From Solenopsis invicta (Eukaryota > Arthropoda > Insecta > Hymenoptera > Formicidae), in the NCBI RefSeq assembly GCF_016802725.1, contig NC_052664.1, forward strand, positions 27,607,275-27,671,274: 64,000 nucleotides of DNA, in the 5' to 3' direction. Position numbers and translations under genes: made by a program. Of the stretch, positions 24,850-36,700 are shown one piece after another; position 1 is the stretch's first letter, and the number at the start of each line of letters is the position of its first letter. The notes beneath the pieces were generated by a model, which saw only the letters and a program-made list of their open reading frames with translations, was not told where the DNA came from and did not search any database.

Positions 24850-26290
24850 AGAACTGCCACATACATACTCAAACATTTTTTTATTATATTGCGCATTTGA
24901 ATGCAAATTAAAGTTTGAAATTTTGTAGCTCGATGTTTCGGACTTTTATTATTACATGAATCTTTCAGTAATAACAAATTAATTCATTATAAGCTCTTCT
25001 GTAACACGCTGTGAAGTGAATTTAGAAGCGTAATTGTGATCTCTTAAGTCGTACCGTTTTGGAAAATATTGAATTTATGAATTAAAGTAATTAAAAATAT
25101 TAAAAAAATAAACTAATATTTATTTTATCAATAATTTATCAAGAAAATGATCAAAAATTCAATTATTAATAAATAATTATAATAAAAAGGTAAAAACAGC
25201 AAAATAAAACTAGCTTGAATTAATTTTTATTATTGATATATTTTTATTCATAGAAATTACTAGTTACTATTTTTATAATTAATATATATTTTTATTCATA
25301 AAAATTAACTATTATCACTTATCGATCTTACCCTCTCTTGATATTTCTTTATAGTAAAATTTGTAGTGGTATTAATTAGAAAACTTGAGTGTGTGTGAAG
25401 CTGGCACATCATTTGGTGGAAAATCACTAAACATTGACAGTTCTGGGTTTATTTTCAATAGTTCTACAGTTCCTGATAGATAAAACAAATAGTTCTGGCC
25501 TTTAAAGCGAAAAAAAAACGCATAGGACAAAGTGAGGTGCCAGGTTCACGCAGCACCTCAGTTTGTCCTGCGTCATTTTCCAGACCCAATTCTTGTAGGA
25601 TTTTAAAAGATCTATAGTTTTAGATGAGTTCTAGAAAGATTTCCAGCGTTTAACATAGGGTGCGTGAACCTGGCACCTCACTTTGTCCTATGCGTTTTTT
25701 TTGCTTTAAAGACCAGAACTATTTGTTTTATCTATCAGAAACTGTAGAACTATTGAAAATAAACCCAGAACTGTCAATGTTTAGTGATTTTCCATGATGT
25801 GCCAGCTTCACACACACGAAACTTGATAGAGTTTATAAAAATATCGATTTAATTTTTGTAATTGTTAATGTGTACATACACAAAAAAAAAACTATTTCTT
25901 CAAACTTAATAAATTTTTCTGTATCCAGATAAACTTATTTGGAAAGTCCAAACAAACCAATATTTGAATCACTAAATACGATTAATAATAGTGTTATTTC
26001 CGTTAGTAGATATTCTTTGAATAAAACAATATTTTTATTCAAACAAATAATGTTTTGTGTAAGCATATGTTGTTTCAATGTAACAACTTTCTATTTATTT
26101 ATTTATCAAATAAATAGGAATACTAATTTCAATGAAAGCTTTTTCTCTATGTACAATAAATGTTCTGCAATAAATCACTTTTTATAGAACAATTCAAAAT
26201 AAAATTGCATAATTATTATATATATTATTTATTTCTTATTTACTTTTTACTTTCGTCAATAAATGTTGCTTATATGAAGTAAAATGTAAA
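24850..26290. repeat. Dispersed repeat, copy 1 (interrupted)
   Basis: Shares a collinear series of words with 39045-39790. These include TTTTTTTATTATATT, AATTTTGTAGCTCGATGTTTC against AATTGTAGCTTGATGTTTC, AATTAAAGTAATTAAAAAT, ATAAAAATATCGATTTAAT and AAATGTTGCTTA. A foldback element at 25389-25818 interrupts this copy only. No coding capacity is evident. Confidence 0.5.
25389..25818. mobile_element. Foldback DNA transposon, ~160 bp arms, 8 bp target duplication
   Basis: The left arm (25389-25552) and right arm (25661-25818) are near-perfect inverted copies, from GTGTGTGTGAAGCTGGCACA at the left end to CTTCACACACACG at the right. They differ mainly by a 5 bp indel and a few substitutions. AAACTTGA occurs directly at both edges (25381-25388 and 25819-25826), an 8 bp target duplication as made by hAT- or P-type transposases. 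The central ~108 bp is unique. It has no coding capacity. The high arm identity suggests a fairly recent insertion. Confidence 0.75.
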
Positions 26291-27031
26291 ACGCATTCAG
26301 CAACTTTTTCTTAATTTCGCTCGAGCGTGTCTATTTTATTCGCGGATTAAAGAACGATGATAGACAAAGTGATAGGGACCAAGGATGGACAAAGGGTGTA
26401 GCTTGTCGAGCGACGGCACGGCGGTGCGAATGCAAATTATCATTTCAATGTAAATGCTAGGCCGATATTATTATAATGAGCTTTCGAATGACGTCAAGCG
26501 CCTTGCTCGCGCTCGAAAACTCGCCGAGCAAATAATAATGGAAATAAAGCACGCTCCGGGCAGTAATAACTTGCAGTCTCAGGGAGAGTACGGAGTACGC
26601 GTTAGGCGGCTAGCGCCGTCGGGAAAAATGGAAAATCCTGTTGGATTTAAAGTGAAATAATGGCTGGCATACTCTCACGCGCCGCGAGAACGCTTCGACG
26701 CGGCTGCATCCGACTTTTCGCATGCTGCTTCAGGAAAGAAGGGGGGAGGGAAGGGGAGATGCATCAGGATAAAAATATCCCCTTAATGCTACGGCGGGGG
26801 GTGCGGCTGATGCGCACGGGCGGATAGTTTTAATTAAAAAAGGCATACGGAAGAATCGAGTTTACAGCGCGCGGTTGAGAAAGAAATTTCCGGATAAAGC
26901 TACCGCTCGTCGACTTACTGCTACGTGACGCAACGCCTAATTGCGCGTTAATTAGGACAAATTAAAAACAGCGCCAGCGAAAAAAAAAAGAAATGAAGTG
27001 GTGAATCTCGTGCGCGTCACCGCGCGTACTG

Positions 27032-27062
<31 letters not shown>

Positions 27063-28433
27063 TTTTCTCTCTCTTTTTTTTCGTCCCCAACGACGACAGG
27101 TATCGATCGCGTGAAATTCTTGCCTACCCCAGAACGGTTTTATTTAATTACGAAAGAATGCAACCGCGCCGCGACAGCATGCAAGCGCAGCGGATAGTTT
27201 CACCCTTCATTCGCGGAATTATGAAACAGTGCAAAACTCTCCATTTGTCGCGTCGAATTTTCCGTAGAATAATTCTCTCTAACTTTCTGCGTTACGCGCA
27301 AACTTCTAAATTTACCTCTATGTCCCTTTAGTCGCCGGATTTTTAGCGAAAATGATGGCAAAAACAAACTATTGCGCACTACCGTTTTCAACGTGCTTAC
27401 AATTTTTTCGTGTTATCAGACAACGAAGATTTAAGTTAAATAGAAAGACAGAGTGAGGCGCTTCAAATTTTGTTCACGTTCAGATTAATTATATGTATTA
27501 GAATTGAAAACGTAGAATGCGCATGATAAAAATTGGCGTATAAATCTTAAGCAAATAAAAAAAATCTCCCTCAAGCTACATAAAATAGTGCAGAAATAAA
27601 AGCTCCGTGCAGCGTGCTGTAAAAATGGCTAACTCCGGCGTACACTGGGATAGTGCTTTCGTATAATATTGTCCCTTTGTGTCCATCCAAGCAACCCTTG
27701 GGCGTTACTGCCGTTTTGCAAATAAATCAGAATCTACAGTCTAGCTACGTTTGTGACAAACAAGCACCAGCGATTTTCCCCCGGTGCACCTATCGCATAG
27801 TATAGTATTCTTACTCTCGAAAGTATGTACGTGCTATTGATTCGTGCTGCGATTACACAGTAGTGAGGCACGCAAATTTATATGTTAACTTCACATTAAA
27901 TAAAAGATAAAAGCAGCCATTACATGGCAAGAATATTATGGAAAAAAATATCAAAAGTTTATGACTTTGCCCCTTTTTTGATATAGAAAAAAAAAGAAGA
28001 TGTGAAGCTTTTAAATTAGAATTTTACGTGTATATTAATCTAATTATTTAAAATATTACAGTTATATATTTTTATGTGCATATTTATCCTAGTTCCGTAA
28101 TAAATTTTTTATGTACTATATTCACGCGCGTATAAAATATGTATCATAAAATATGTTTAGTAGCGCGAAACTATAAACATGTTATATTATTAAAACTGGC
28201 GAGAACACTTTTCAAAACTATGGTTATATAAAAGAGGATGAAAACTATAGCTAAGATAAAAACAGATTGTAATTCAGCCCCATAAAACTTTGTGAATGAC
28301 AGAGGTTTTCCGGCTATAAAGATCCGACCTAAAGGAAGATTTTCTCGGTACAAGACCACCCATTTCAACATTCAATGCAAATGTGGCTTGGCTAAAATAC
28401 GTATCAGACTGCAGAAACTTTCGTTCGTCGGAT
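26291..28433. other. Noncoding DNA
   Basis: No supported gene. CpG-rich at 26330-27200, with a pyrimidine (CT)n tract at about 27031-27080. Confidence 0.4.
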
Positions 28434-28920
28434 AAAATTCGCTAGATAACTTTCACCCGTGAGGAAAAACTCAAATCTGAAAAGAGAGTTTTTGTCAAAA
28501 CGCGTACTGTTCAAATATTTAATGTAAGTGTTCGATTAAAATTCCAGTTGGACGAAACCAACTTTCCGTATGTGAAGTGAAATTCATTAGATAACTAGTA
28601 TGCGTTATAAAAGATTCAGTTTTGCAAAATGCGTAGTACGAAGTAGGCCATCCATAATATCTCACGTAAAAAGCTCTATTAAAATTTCAATCTGTCCAAA
28701 ATGATTTTTCCGTGATGAAAAAAATCGATCAGTTTTTTCGATTAGAAACTGTCTTGATGAGCGAATGTGCGAAGCGAAACTCACTAGTTAATTTTTATTA
28801 GCATAGAAAATCAACATTTCGTACAAAATTCAAATTGTGAAAAAATATTGACTCGTCTATATCGAACATCCTGCTGTTTAATCTAGATTGACCGAACTAA
28901 AATTTCAGTCTATAAAAAAA
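28434..28920. repeat. Three diverged tandem units
   Basis: A motif like AAATTCGCTAGATAACTTT recurs near 28434, 28580 and 28777. Each is followed 100-150 bases later by a second shared motif like TAAAATTTCAGTCTG. The unit length varies between about 145 and 195 bp. Divergence is high and the units are noncoding. Confidence 0.35.
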
Positions 28921-29732
28921 AAATTTTTTTTATGCGATGACAAAATTCACAACTACTTGTTAGAAGAAATCACGAATGTGGCAAGGGATATGAAATTGAT
29001 GTCACAGCGACGAGGGTTCGCGTACGTGAGGAGAAACTTGTCTGACAAATTTTGGCATATAAAAATTTCGAAACATATTTATGCTCAAAGGCAAACCATT
29101 TCATAATATATAGTCTTGGTTTTGAGGTAAATTTGCGATTTGCATTACACGGGTCATAAATCACAATGGTTGCGCGGATGGAAGGTAGCGCTAACATTCA
29201 AAACGCGGGCTGCATTCGCGGCGTTCCGGGCGCACTCTCTGCCAGCCCGTTTTCGACCGGAGTAATACATCGCAATTTTAATCTCTTGGGTGCAATACGG
29301 GCGAGCGATATACGCGGCTCGCGCGATATTGACGAATAAATACCGGAATAAACGGTGCTCGCACCCGACGCTCGATTAAGGGACGAAATTGGAAAATTTG
29401 GCCCGCGGCCACCTCGTGAAGAAAATCACGGGATACTGTTTCGCCGCACGCGATTGGTTTTTTACCGGGATTTTTTAAAATTTATATCACACGTTATCAT
29501 TTTATATCCCCATTCACATTTATAACGTACATGGCGTTCCGGATATTGCTCGTTTTCTTTAAGCATTAGATATCGACAACCACATCAACAAGTAGTTCAA
29601 TCATCGAAATGTCAATATTAATTTGATCGGTACAAGTGGCGATGTAAACGATTATTTCGTGTTACACTTTTATTTGATTTAGTGATATGCTGAATGATGT
29701 CTTATTGGACATTAGATTTAAAACGAACGTTA
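28921..29732. other. Noncoding DNA
   Basis: No supported gene. CpG-rich near 29190-29450, AT-rich elsewhere. Confidence 0.4.
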
Positions 29733-30565
29733 ACGGAGTATTCTAGTCTAAACGGAAAGAACGGTTTTGCTAAAATATCTAAAAATTTAGTTTGATATAA
29801 ATCTGAAAATAATTTTGTTAGGAGTCATCAAAGTAATTATGTTGGATTCTTAAACTGTATTGTTAGAATGTGAAAATTTTTTGCAGAATTGCTCATCATG
29901 CTTGAACATCCATCACAATTAATTTGATGGTCCAATAGAATTTATTTTCAGATCTGTATCCAACTAAATATTTAGATACTTTAACAAAATCATTCTTTCC
30001 ATGTAGAACGCGAAAGAGTGCCTATTTTTGAAAATTAAAAAAAAAACTGATGCACATGTCGTTCTACACTTTTATACATTTACGTATTTAGCGAACATTT
30101 ACAAATTCTGACATATCTATTTACGTGTTTATCAATTTTTATGTTACGTGAGTTTCAAAATAAATTTTTTCAAGTTAACCAACACGATTTGTCAAAAACC
30201 ATGGATTTCAACTTTTCATGTACGTAAAAGACATGTCTGTTATTAATAAAAAAACAGTGCAAATTAAAAAAATGGCGTGCTTTTCAAAAATTAATTTTTT
30301 AAACAAAATCAATTGAATTATAGATATCGCAATAATCTTCAGGCAATAAACAGACATATTTTACATGAAGTTAAAGTTAACAGTTTTCAAGAAACAATGT
30401 CAGTCAACTTAAAAAAATGTTTGTTTATACGTTTACGTAAAATTTAACATTAAAATTTGTACATATAAGTAGACGTGTAAAAGCGAGGAAAAATATGTGC
30501 AGCATTTTTTTTTTAATTTCCAAAAATTTTTGCTCTTTTTCGCCATCTAGACTGAAGTATCCTCT
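29733..30565. mobile_element. Large palindromic element interrupted by a MITE
   Basis: With the insertion at 29751-30003 removed, the left arm matches the reverse complement of the right arm over its outer part. GTATTCTAGTCTAGA, CGCGAAAGAG and GAAAATTAAAAAAAAAACTG pair with GATACTTCAGTCTAGA, GGCGAAAAAGAG and GAAATTAAAAAAAAAATGCTG. The centre is near 30270. It is noncoding, and looks like a nonautonomous foldback transposon whose flanking duplication I could not resolve. Confidence 0.55.
29751..30003. mobile_element. MITE copy C (CACRGAAAGAAC family)
   Basis: AACGGAAAGAACGGTTTTGCT at the left end is inverted at the right end as CATGGAAAGAATGATTTTGTT. TA dinucleotides flank it at 29749-29750 and 30004-30005. 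Length is 253 bp. It sits inside the left arm of a palindrome whose right arm has a single uninterrupted TA at that point, so the TA duplication and both boundaries are directly supported. TA duplication suggests a Tc1/mariner-type source. Confidence 0.7.
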
Positions 30566-31633
30566 TACAATTACCTTTCAGACAGTTATATTTCGCGCTA
30601 CAGAGACTACTCTCTTCTTCTGTCGACTGTGAGCCTATTGGAGAAAACTGAGACTTTCGATGCTCCCGGAAATCGTCGAGCTAATTCGATAGCCTATCGG
30701 TACTGTTGTTGCGCGAGCGATCCTGATAAATCGCGGACCTGGGTTTACGAAAACGATTCGAGGTGAATTTATCCGGCCATTGCTGGTGACAGTATCGATT
30801 GCAAAACTTTGGAAACTACTTAAAACTTTGTCCGCTATTTTTCCTTCTACTACAAACTCTTCTTTCCCCTCCTCCTCGCCCTGCACTCACTCGATTCAAC
30901 TCATTTACAGTTACGAGAGCTGTTCCTTTTCCAATGAGATACCCATCGAAGCGACTTGCATCACACGCCCGAAATCCGAAACTTTGTCTCTGACGTTCTT
31001 ACATAATGCGATTCTTTTTTTTGGAATACTTCGCTATTAGTCTATACACATGATTTTTTGACAGAGCTCGAAAGTGAATAACTATGTTGCGAATTTAGGT
31101 CAATTTGTATAGAATCCGTTCGGGTAAAATTATTGAAAAAAAGAGACACAGTGTATGAAGGCTTTTACGATAGATTCACAGCACTTTGCCCGGAAATTGG
31201 AAATAAGATGCCGATCGATTCGAAATGATATCAATCACCTGACCTTAGAGGAACACAATTATATTGGAAAAGTATCAAATAAAACTGATAAAACCAATAT
31301 CTTTTGAATACGAATATTTCGCTGTTACGACAGTGGTAAAAGTGAAATATTTTTCTTTTCTTTTTTAAATTTTTCGCATAATTGACTATTGTGTTACACA
31401 CTATTGTGTTACACTCCATAAATATATCAAATCTCTACACAATATGAATTTTTAAGACTTATTATTTTGTATTTACAATCACTTGGCAATATTTAAATGT
31501 CTTTCGCCTTTTGTTCATTTTATTTGTTGAAGTCATATATCATTCAGAGCGCCCACTTAAAATATTAATTAATCCTGCGCAGGACACTTGCAAAGTATAT
31601 AAAAAATATAATAAGAAAATTGATCTGACTCAC
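30566..31633. other. Noncoding DNA
   Basis: No supported gene. Overlapping open frames at 30635-31040 on both strands show no domain. Confidence 0.4.
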
Positions 31634-31684
31634 CAACCCGATGCGCAACGAGCGGAGTTATCAGCTACGAAGCTGCGGTGATTA
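31634..31684 (-). other. Exon-like unit 1 (minus strand)
   Basis: On the minus strand, acceptor TGTGTGTTACAG precedes a 51 bp segment that ends at donor GGGTTG|GTGAGTC. The segment resembles unit 3 at 33696-33752 in its AACTCC.CTCGTTGC core, and both are followed by CCTGCGCAGG in the presumed intron. One frame is open here, but unit 3 has stops in all frames, so any transcript is probably noncoding or untranslated. Confidence 0.3.
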
Positions 31685-32300
31685 CTGTAACACACAAACG
31701 TAAGATTACAAAATTATAACTACGCTCAAAATAATCAATTATTTTAAAAGTTAATTCTTATACGCCTAGAGAAAGGTTTCTTTGAGTAAAAAAATATTTG
31801 TTTGTATCAAAGAAATTTGTACGTTACTATACTGTTAAAGAAAAATTTCTTTGACTCAAAGATATTTTTTGACTGTTCCTTTTATTAGAATTAAAGAAAT
31901 GGTTTGGCTGTGCACAACAAATATTTTTTTAAATAAAAAAAATATATTTTCAAAAACCAGAACTAAATTATTTCTTACATTTCTATCAGTACAGTCTTTG
32001 AATTAAACAATTAGTTGTTTAAATTAATCAAATAATTTGAACAAATAATTTATTTACTTTAAGAAAGATTGATAGCGTCATTTTTTGAAATCAAATAAAT
32101 TTTTATTTTCCTCAAAGATATTTTCACTTCAACTTAAACTCAAAAATTAAGAAACAATTTCATCAATTTAAACATAACTTTTCTCTGTGTATAAAATTTT
32201 ATATAAATTTTCTTTCTTTAAGTATCTTTTTTTAATTTATTGCAATAAGATAAAATAAAACAGAAAAAGATTATTAAATTGATATAAATAAAGAATTACA
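31685..32300. other. AT-rich noncoding DNA, probable decayed repeats
   Basis: Contains internally similar TTTCTTTGA-rich segments and ends with ACTTTTCTCTGTG. It may be an old inverted-repeat element, but the ends cannot be matched with confidence. Confidence 0.3.
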
Positions 32301-32617
32301 TTTACCCCAAGGTTGCTCCGCTGGGGCTCGATACCTCTCCCAGGCTTCCTCCTCCTCTCAGCTTGAGTTTGCTCCTCTTGTTGCACTCGCGAAACACCCG
32401 CGAATAATATACTTTTGCGCGCGTGGCCTAATTATCTATAAAAGTCTTTCACGCGAATTCTATCGAATAAGAGTTATAAAAAGTTTAATAGTCCAGTATT
32501 TTTACACGACACTCTTGCAAAAAACACGCGACGCGACGAACCGGCTGCGATTCGTTTATTTTATAAGTCGGCGACGATAGGTGTTGTCCTCTTCTCGCTT
32601 TTCATCTTCAGGAATAT
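32301..32617 (-). other. Exon-like unit 2 (minus strand)
   Basis: On the minus strand, acceptor TGTTACAG (at 32618-32625) precedes a short frame starting at an ATG, ending in TAA and immediately followed by AATAAA. The start of this segment resembles unit 3 (AAGATSWAAA..GAGAAGA). Further along, GC-rich sequence is open for about 25 codons before a possible donor GGG|GTAAATG near 32303. A real multi-exon gene is not demonstrated. Confidence 0.25.
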
Positions 32618-32670
32618 CTGTAACATACGATATCCAGTGGTTAGATAAGCTAGATGTGTTATAAACCCTA

Positions 32671-32929
32671 TATTAAAAAAAAAAACTGGTAATAACTACC
32701 ACGTGTATTGTATAATAAAATATTATCAATTAAATATTTGGTCATTATAACCAAAAATAATTTTACTTTTCTAAATATTTAGTAATAAAGTATATCAGAT
32801 TTGGTAATACTTACGAAACATTTAGAAAAATAAAATTATTTTATTTTTTTAAATGATATTGACAAAATATTTAATTGATACTATTTCACTGTAAATTTGG
32901 TAGTTATTACCAGACTTTCTTTTCAGTGT
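32671..32929. mobile_element. MITE, CACTGAAAA-type, copy 1
   Basis: Inverted ends: AACTGGTAATAACTACCA at the left, and TGGTAGTTATTACCAGACTTT then TTTTCAGTG at the right. The interior is AT-rich with ATTAAATATTTGGTC repeated in inverted form. The left terminus is degenerate. It is noncoding. Confidence 0.55.
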
Positions 32930-33059
32930 GTATATGTTGTATGTATTTGAACTCACCTCAAAATTTCATCGCAGGCCTCATTCTCTTTTTAGATCATGAT
33001 CATCAACAGAATTTGCACTCACTCACTCGCGAAAATACGGTTACGATTGCGCGAAGATA

Positions 33060-33301
33060 CACTAAAAAAAAGTCTGGTATCAAAAGCTTTCAAATATATA
33101 GTGAAAGAGTATCAATTAAATATTTTGTCTTTATGTCCAAAAATAATTTCATTTTTCTAATGTTTAGTAAGTATCACCAAATCTGGTGTACTTTATTATT
33201 AAATATTTAGAAAAGTAAAATTATTTTTGGTTACGTTGACCAAATATTTAATACTATTTCGCTATACATTTGGTAGTTATTACCAGACTTTATTTTCAGT
33301 G
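33060..33301. mobile_element. MITE, CACTGAAAA-type, copy 2
   Basis: Begins CACTAAAAAAAAGTCTGGTA and ends ACCAGACTTTATTTTCAGTG, flanked by TA on both sides (33058-33059 and 33302-33303). The 242 bp length and TA duplication indicate a Tc1/mariner-type MITE. It is noncoding. Confidence 0.65.
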
Positions 33302-33376
33302 TACTTTACACGGCACTCCCGGGAACCAATCGTGCGCGATTGGATACTCGGTTTCCTCTTCGAAATTGTTCGGGTT

Positions 33377-33629
33377 CACTGAAGAAAAGAGTTTAGTAAT
33401 ATGTAGCTGCAAAATGTTGAGTGAAATAATGCCAATTTAACATTTAATATGACTAAGAATAATTTTACTTTTCTAAACATTTAGCAATAACCTTATATAA
33501 TTTATTAGTAATGTTTAAAAAAATTTTGAAAAGTAACATTATTTTTTTATTATATTAATCAAATATACATAAAATTATTTCAATTTATTTCATCCAAATT
33601 AGCTATTACCAAATTCTTTTCTTTCAGTG
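33377..33629. mobile_element. MITE, CACTGAAAA-type, copy 3
   Basis: Begins CACTGAAGAAAAGAGTTTAG and ends CAAATTCTTTTCTTTCAGTG. It shares the AAGAATAATTTTACTTTTCT interior with copies 1 and 2. It is about 253 bp, noncoding, and the flanking TA is not preserved. Confidence 0.55.
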
Positions 33630-33695
33630 TCCTTTTTTGTCCTGCGCAGGATTTAAGCATTAGAATAAGAAAATAAGAATTGTTTTTTGACTCAC

Positions 33696-33752
33696 CGACC
33701 CGTGCAACGAGTGGAGTTACGCTCAGTCTTCTCTTAGATCTTGCGTTTCAAT
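33696..33752 (-). other. Exon-like unit 3 (minus strand)
   Basis: Minus-strand acceptor TTTTATGTTACAG is followed by a 57 bp segment and donor GGGTCG|GTGAGTC. It is similar to unit 1. All three reading frames contain stops, so if spliced it is untranslated or noncoding RNA sequence. Confidence 0.3.
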
Positions 33753-36700
33753 CTGTAACATAAAAGTAAAAAAAAAAAAATTATAGCAGCACTCAAAATA
33801 ATTAATATTTTAAAAAATAATTATTTCGCTTATAGAATTTTATTCGTACATTAAATAAAGTAAAATTAAATTTTTCAAAATCTCTTCCTTTTAAGCGTAA
33901 GATCATACAGTTCTACAAGCAAAAATTTATTTGTTCTTATGTTTATTTAAATTTAAATAAATAATTAAAATAAAGAATAAAGAGCAAATAATCATTGTTA
34001 ATATTTACCAATGTTGTTGTAGCGTAGCTTTTAATAAACTTTATACGCAAAAGACACTCATATTTTCTGTATGATACACTTAGTGAATAATTAATAACAA
34101 ATTAGTTAAGATACTAATATCAAGATTTATCGACTTGATATTAAAAAAATGAAAAAAAAAAACAACTTTATTAGTTTCTTAATTTTGTTCTCTTTTCATG
34201 CCAGATGGCCTAATTCTCTTCTCTGTCGTTCTAATCTCGCGGAAAAAAAATCTTGGTTACTCTATATGATTCTAAATTGCAAACTTGGGGATTCCAGGAT
34301 CTCGGTATCAGGAATCTCACCGAAGTCCAAGAAACTTTAGATCTACATGCAAAATGCAAAAATTTCAGAGTCCTTGATACCCATCTTAAACATTACCGAG
34401 TATATCCAAGAGGGCAGATCAGCATATCGGGCGGAAACCCCATTCTACACGAACGCTCTCGAGTTACCCAATTACGCGAACGGATTGTTGACTCCTTTCC
34501 ACTCGTTCTACGATCCGTTGCCCATTAAGCCCGCGAGACGAGCACGAGTTTGCTTGCGAGAACAACGAAGGGAAGGCGTGTTGGATGCCGCGCGCTTTCG
34601 GATGTTGCCGATCACTGATGGAATTGCACACGTCGCCAATCTTGGGGCTGCAGGTGCAGCCGCACACGTACGGTCGGGACGAACTATTTGGCAAACACGG
34701 ATTCTAGGTTGAATGGCAAATTGCACCGGTACATGCTACAATGCGCGAACGGAGCGAGCGCGCGGCTGCGTTCTACAAGGGAAACGTTAGTTTCTCGTCG
34801 AGAAACGTGACTTCTCGTCCTTGGTGGAGCGAGAGAAGGGAAGAGGGAAGGGGGTGGAAGGAGCCTACTGATGACTGCGTCAACGGACAGGTGTTCGACT
34901 CGCACGTGACGTATCGAGAAGATCTTGAACGAAAAGTTTGGCTCTATATTCCTACGGGGATCTACGATAAGCCTATGTTTCGCCAACGACATCCGCTGTA
35001 AATACGATGTAATTCCAGTCTTGCTAGCCGGAATCTTGCTCCGGAAGATCTTGACATTGCGCACACGTTTCGCTCTACACCTTCCTCCCTTTCTCTATCT
35101 CTCTCTATCTTTCCCGATCGCAGTTCAGGGGCGAACGATGCTTCAGGCCATTTACCGCGCTGCTGCGGTGAACCTGGGGGATTCGAGATTGTATATGGGG
35201 CTTATGGGGGTATATCCGAGTACAACAGCGATTCTGCATGCACGGGTAGCGAAACACCGTTCAAGTGTCGGCATCGTCAGCTGACACGGATATTTCTCTC
35301 GCGTCTTTAACACCCCCCCTCTCCCCGCTTGTTTGCGCTGCGCGTTGCACTAAATTAATGTACCGAATATATTACGTACGAACTTGCAGTTGATTTTAAC
35401 AAAAAGTGGGTCAAATTTCGGTTTTTTTAATGCTTTTCATTATACTTGATATTCAACGTGAAATATGTCAGTGACTAAGTCAAAATTACATCGCAATAAA
35501 GTCTGACAAGCACATTAAATTAAAATAATAAAACGTGTATTATTATTTTTTTGTCTCTCAAGATTATTAATTCGTAAAAATTCGTGAATTTTTGTTTTTC
35601 TTTTTTAATTTATACCGCTTTTGTAGCGTACGAATGTTTTACATTTTCACATTTGACATTTACAAAAAGTCGGGTAAAAAATAATTTTGCGTTGTTTTTA
35701 ACGTCGCACTTGCCAAAAATACTTCCCCGAAAATCATGAGGATACTCTAGCAGCTATGAAGAATAAGTGCGGCGGATGGTTGCAATCACGAGGCAAATTG
35801 TCCTCCTTTCGCACGGCCACCGATCGTTCCGATTTCACCCTTCAGTGAGGTGGCGAGAATTTTTCGCTGTAGAAAGGGTTGCAAGTGTAGGGGTTGTCAG
35901 GCAACAGACAACGAAGGGTGGCGGCGGCGGCGGCAGCAACCGTTGGAGGGAACAACCGTTGATGGCCGCTCCTTTTTGTCGTAGTGGAAAAACGCCGCCG
36001 TTAAACTTTTTCCAATGCGCTAGGGCACGAGTAAAATATCGAGTAAATGCGCCCGCTGTAGCGAGCGCCCATTAATTCGGGCGGAGACGCGGGAGGATGG
36101 GAAAAGCTTAACCCCCGCGACTCCCTTTTACCTTAGGAAGTTCGCGTACATATTTACTGGCATCGGCGCGTCTTTATCCCCCAGTTGAGAAAGCCGAGTT
36201 TTCATTTGCTTCGTGATTGCAAAAGCGGAAAATAAAAGCAGACTGGTGCAACGAAAACTCCACGTTTCCTCCTATTCTCTTGGTTAGGTACGGATTTTAT
36301 TATTTCTTAGTTTCTCAGGGAGATGTTAATTTCTGAAAGGCTGTTTTGCCTCGCAATTTATGCCCGATGTATCGTGCCTGCGTTAGCCTAGAAAGTAGGA
36401 CGCTCTCAGCGTATTAAAAGTTGGAAATATTCTTCTGATAACGCACACTTTATTCATTTCTTACTTACGGTGCGAAATCACCGAGGCTCAAGCGGATCGA
36501 CGATATGCATTGCAGATGCGCATTACAATGCAAATACAAAATCGTCAACCTTGAGCAACATGTGTGTGTCATCGTAACGCGTCCGTTTGCTTGCTCTTGA
36601 ATGTTGGAGGAGCGACCGTTACAATCTGGACAGTCGGTTGACACTGATATTGACAACCAAACGAGCGTCCAACCGCAATGCATATACATAAGGGAGGTGT

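Noticed and set aside
32318..32345. B-box-like word GGCTCGATACC, possible tRNA
   Set aside because: The flanking bases do not form a T-stem and no acceptor or anticodon arm could be drawn.
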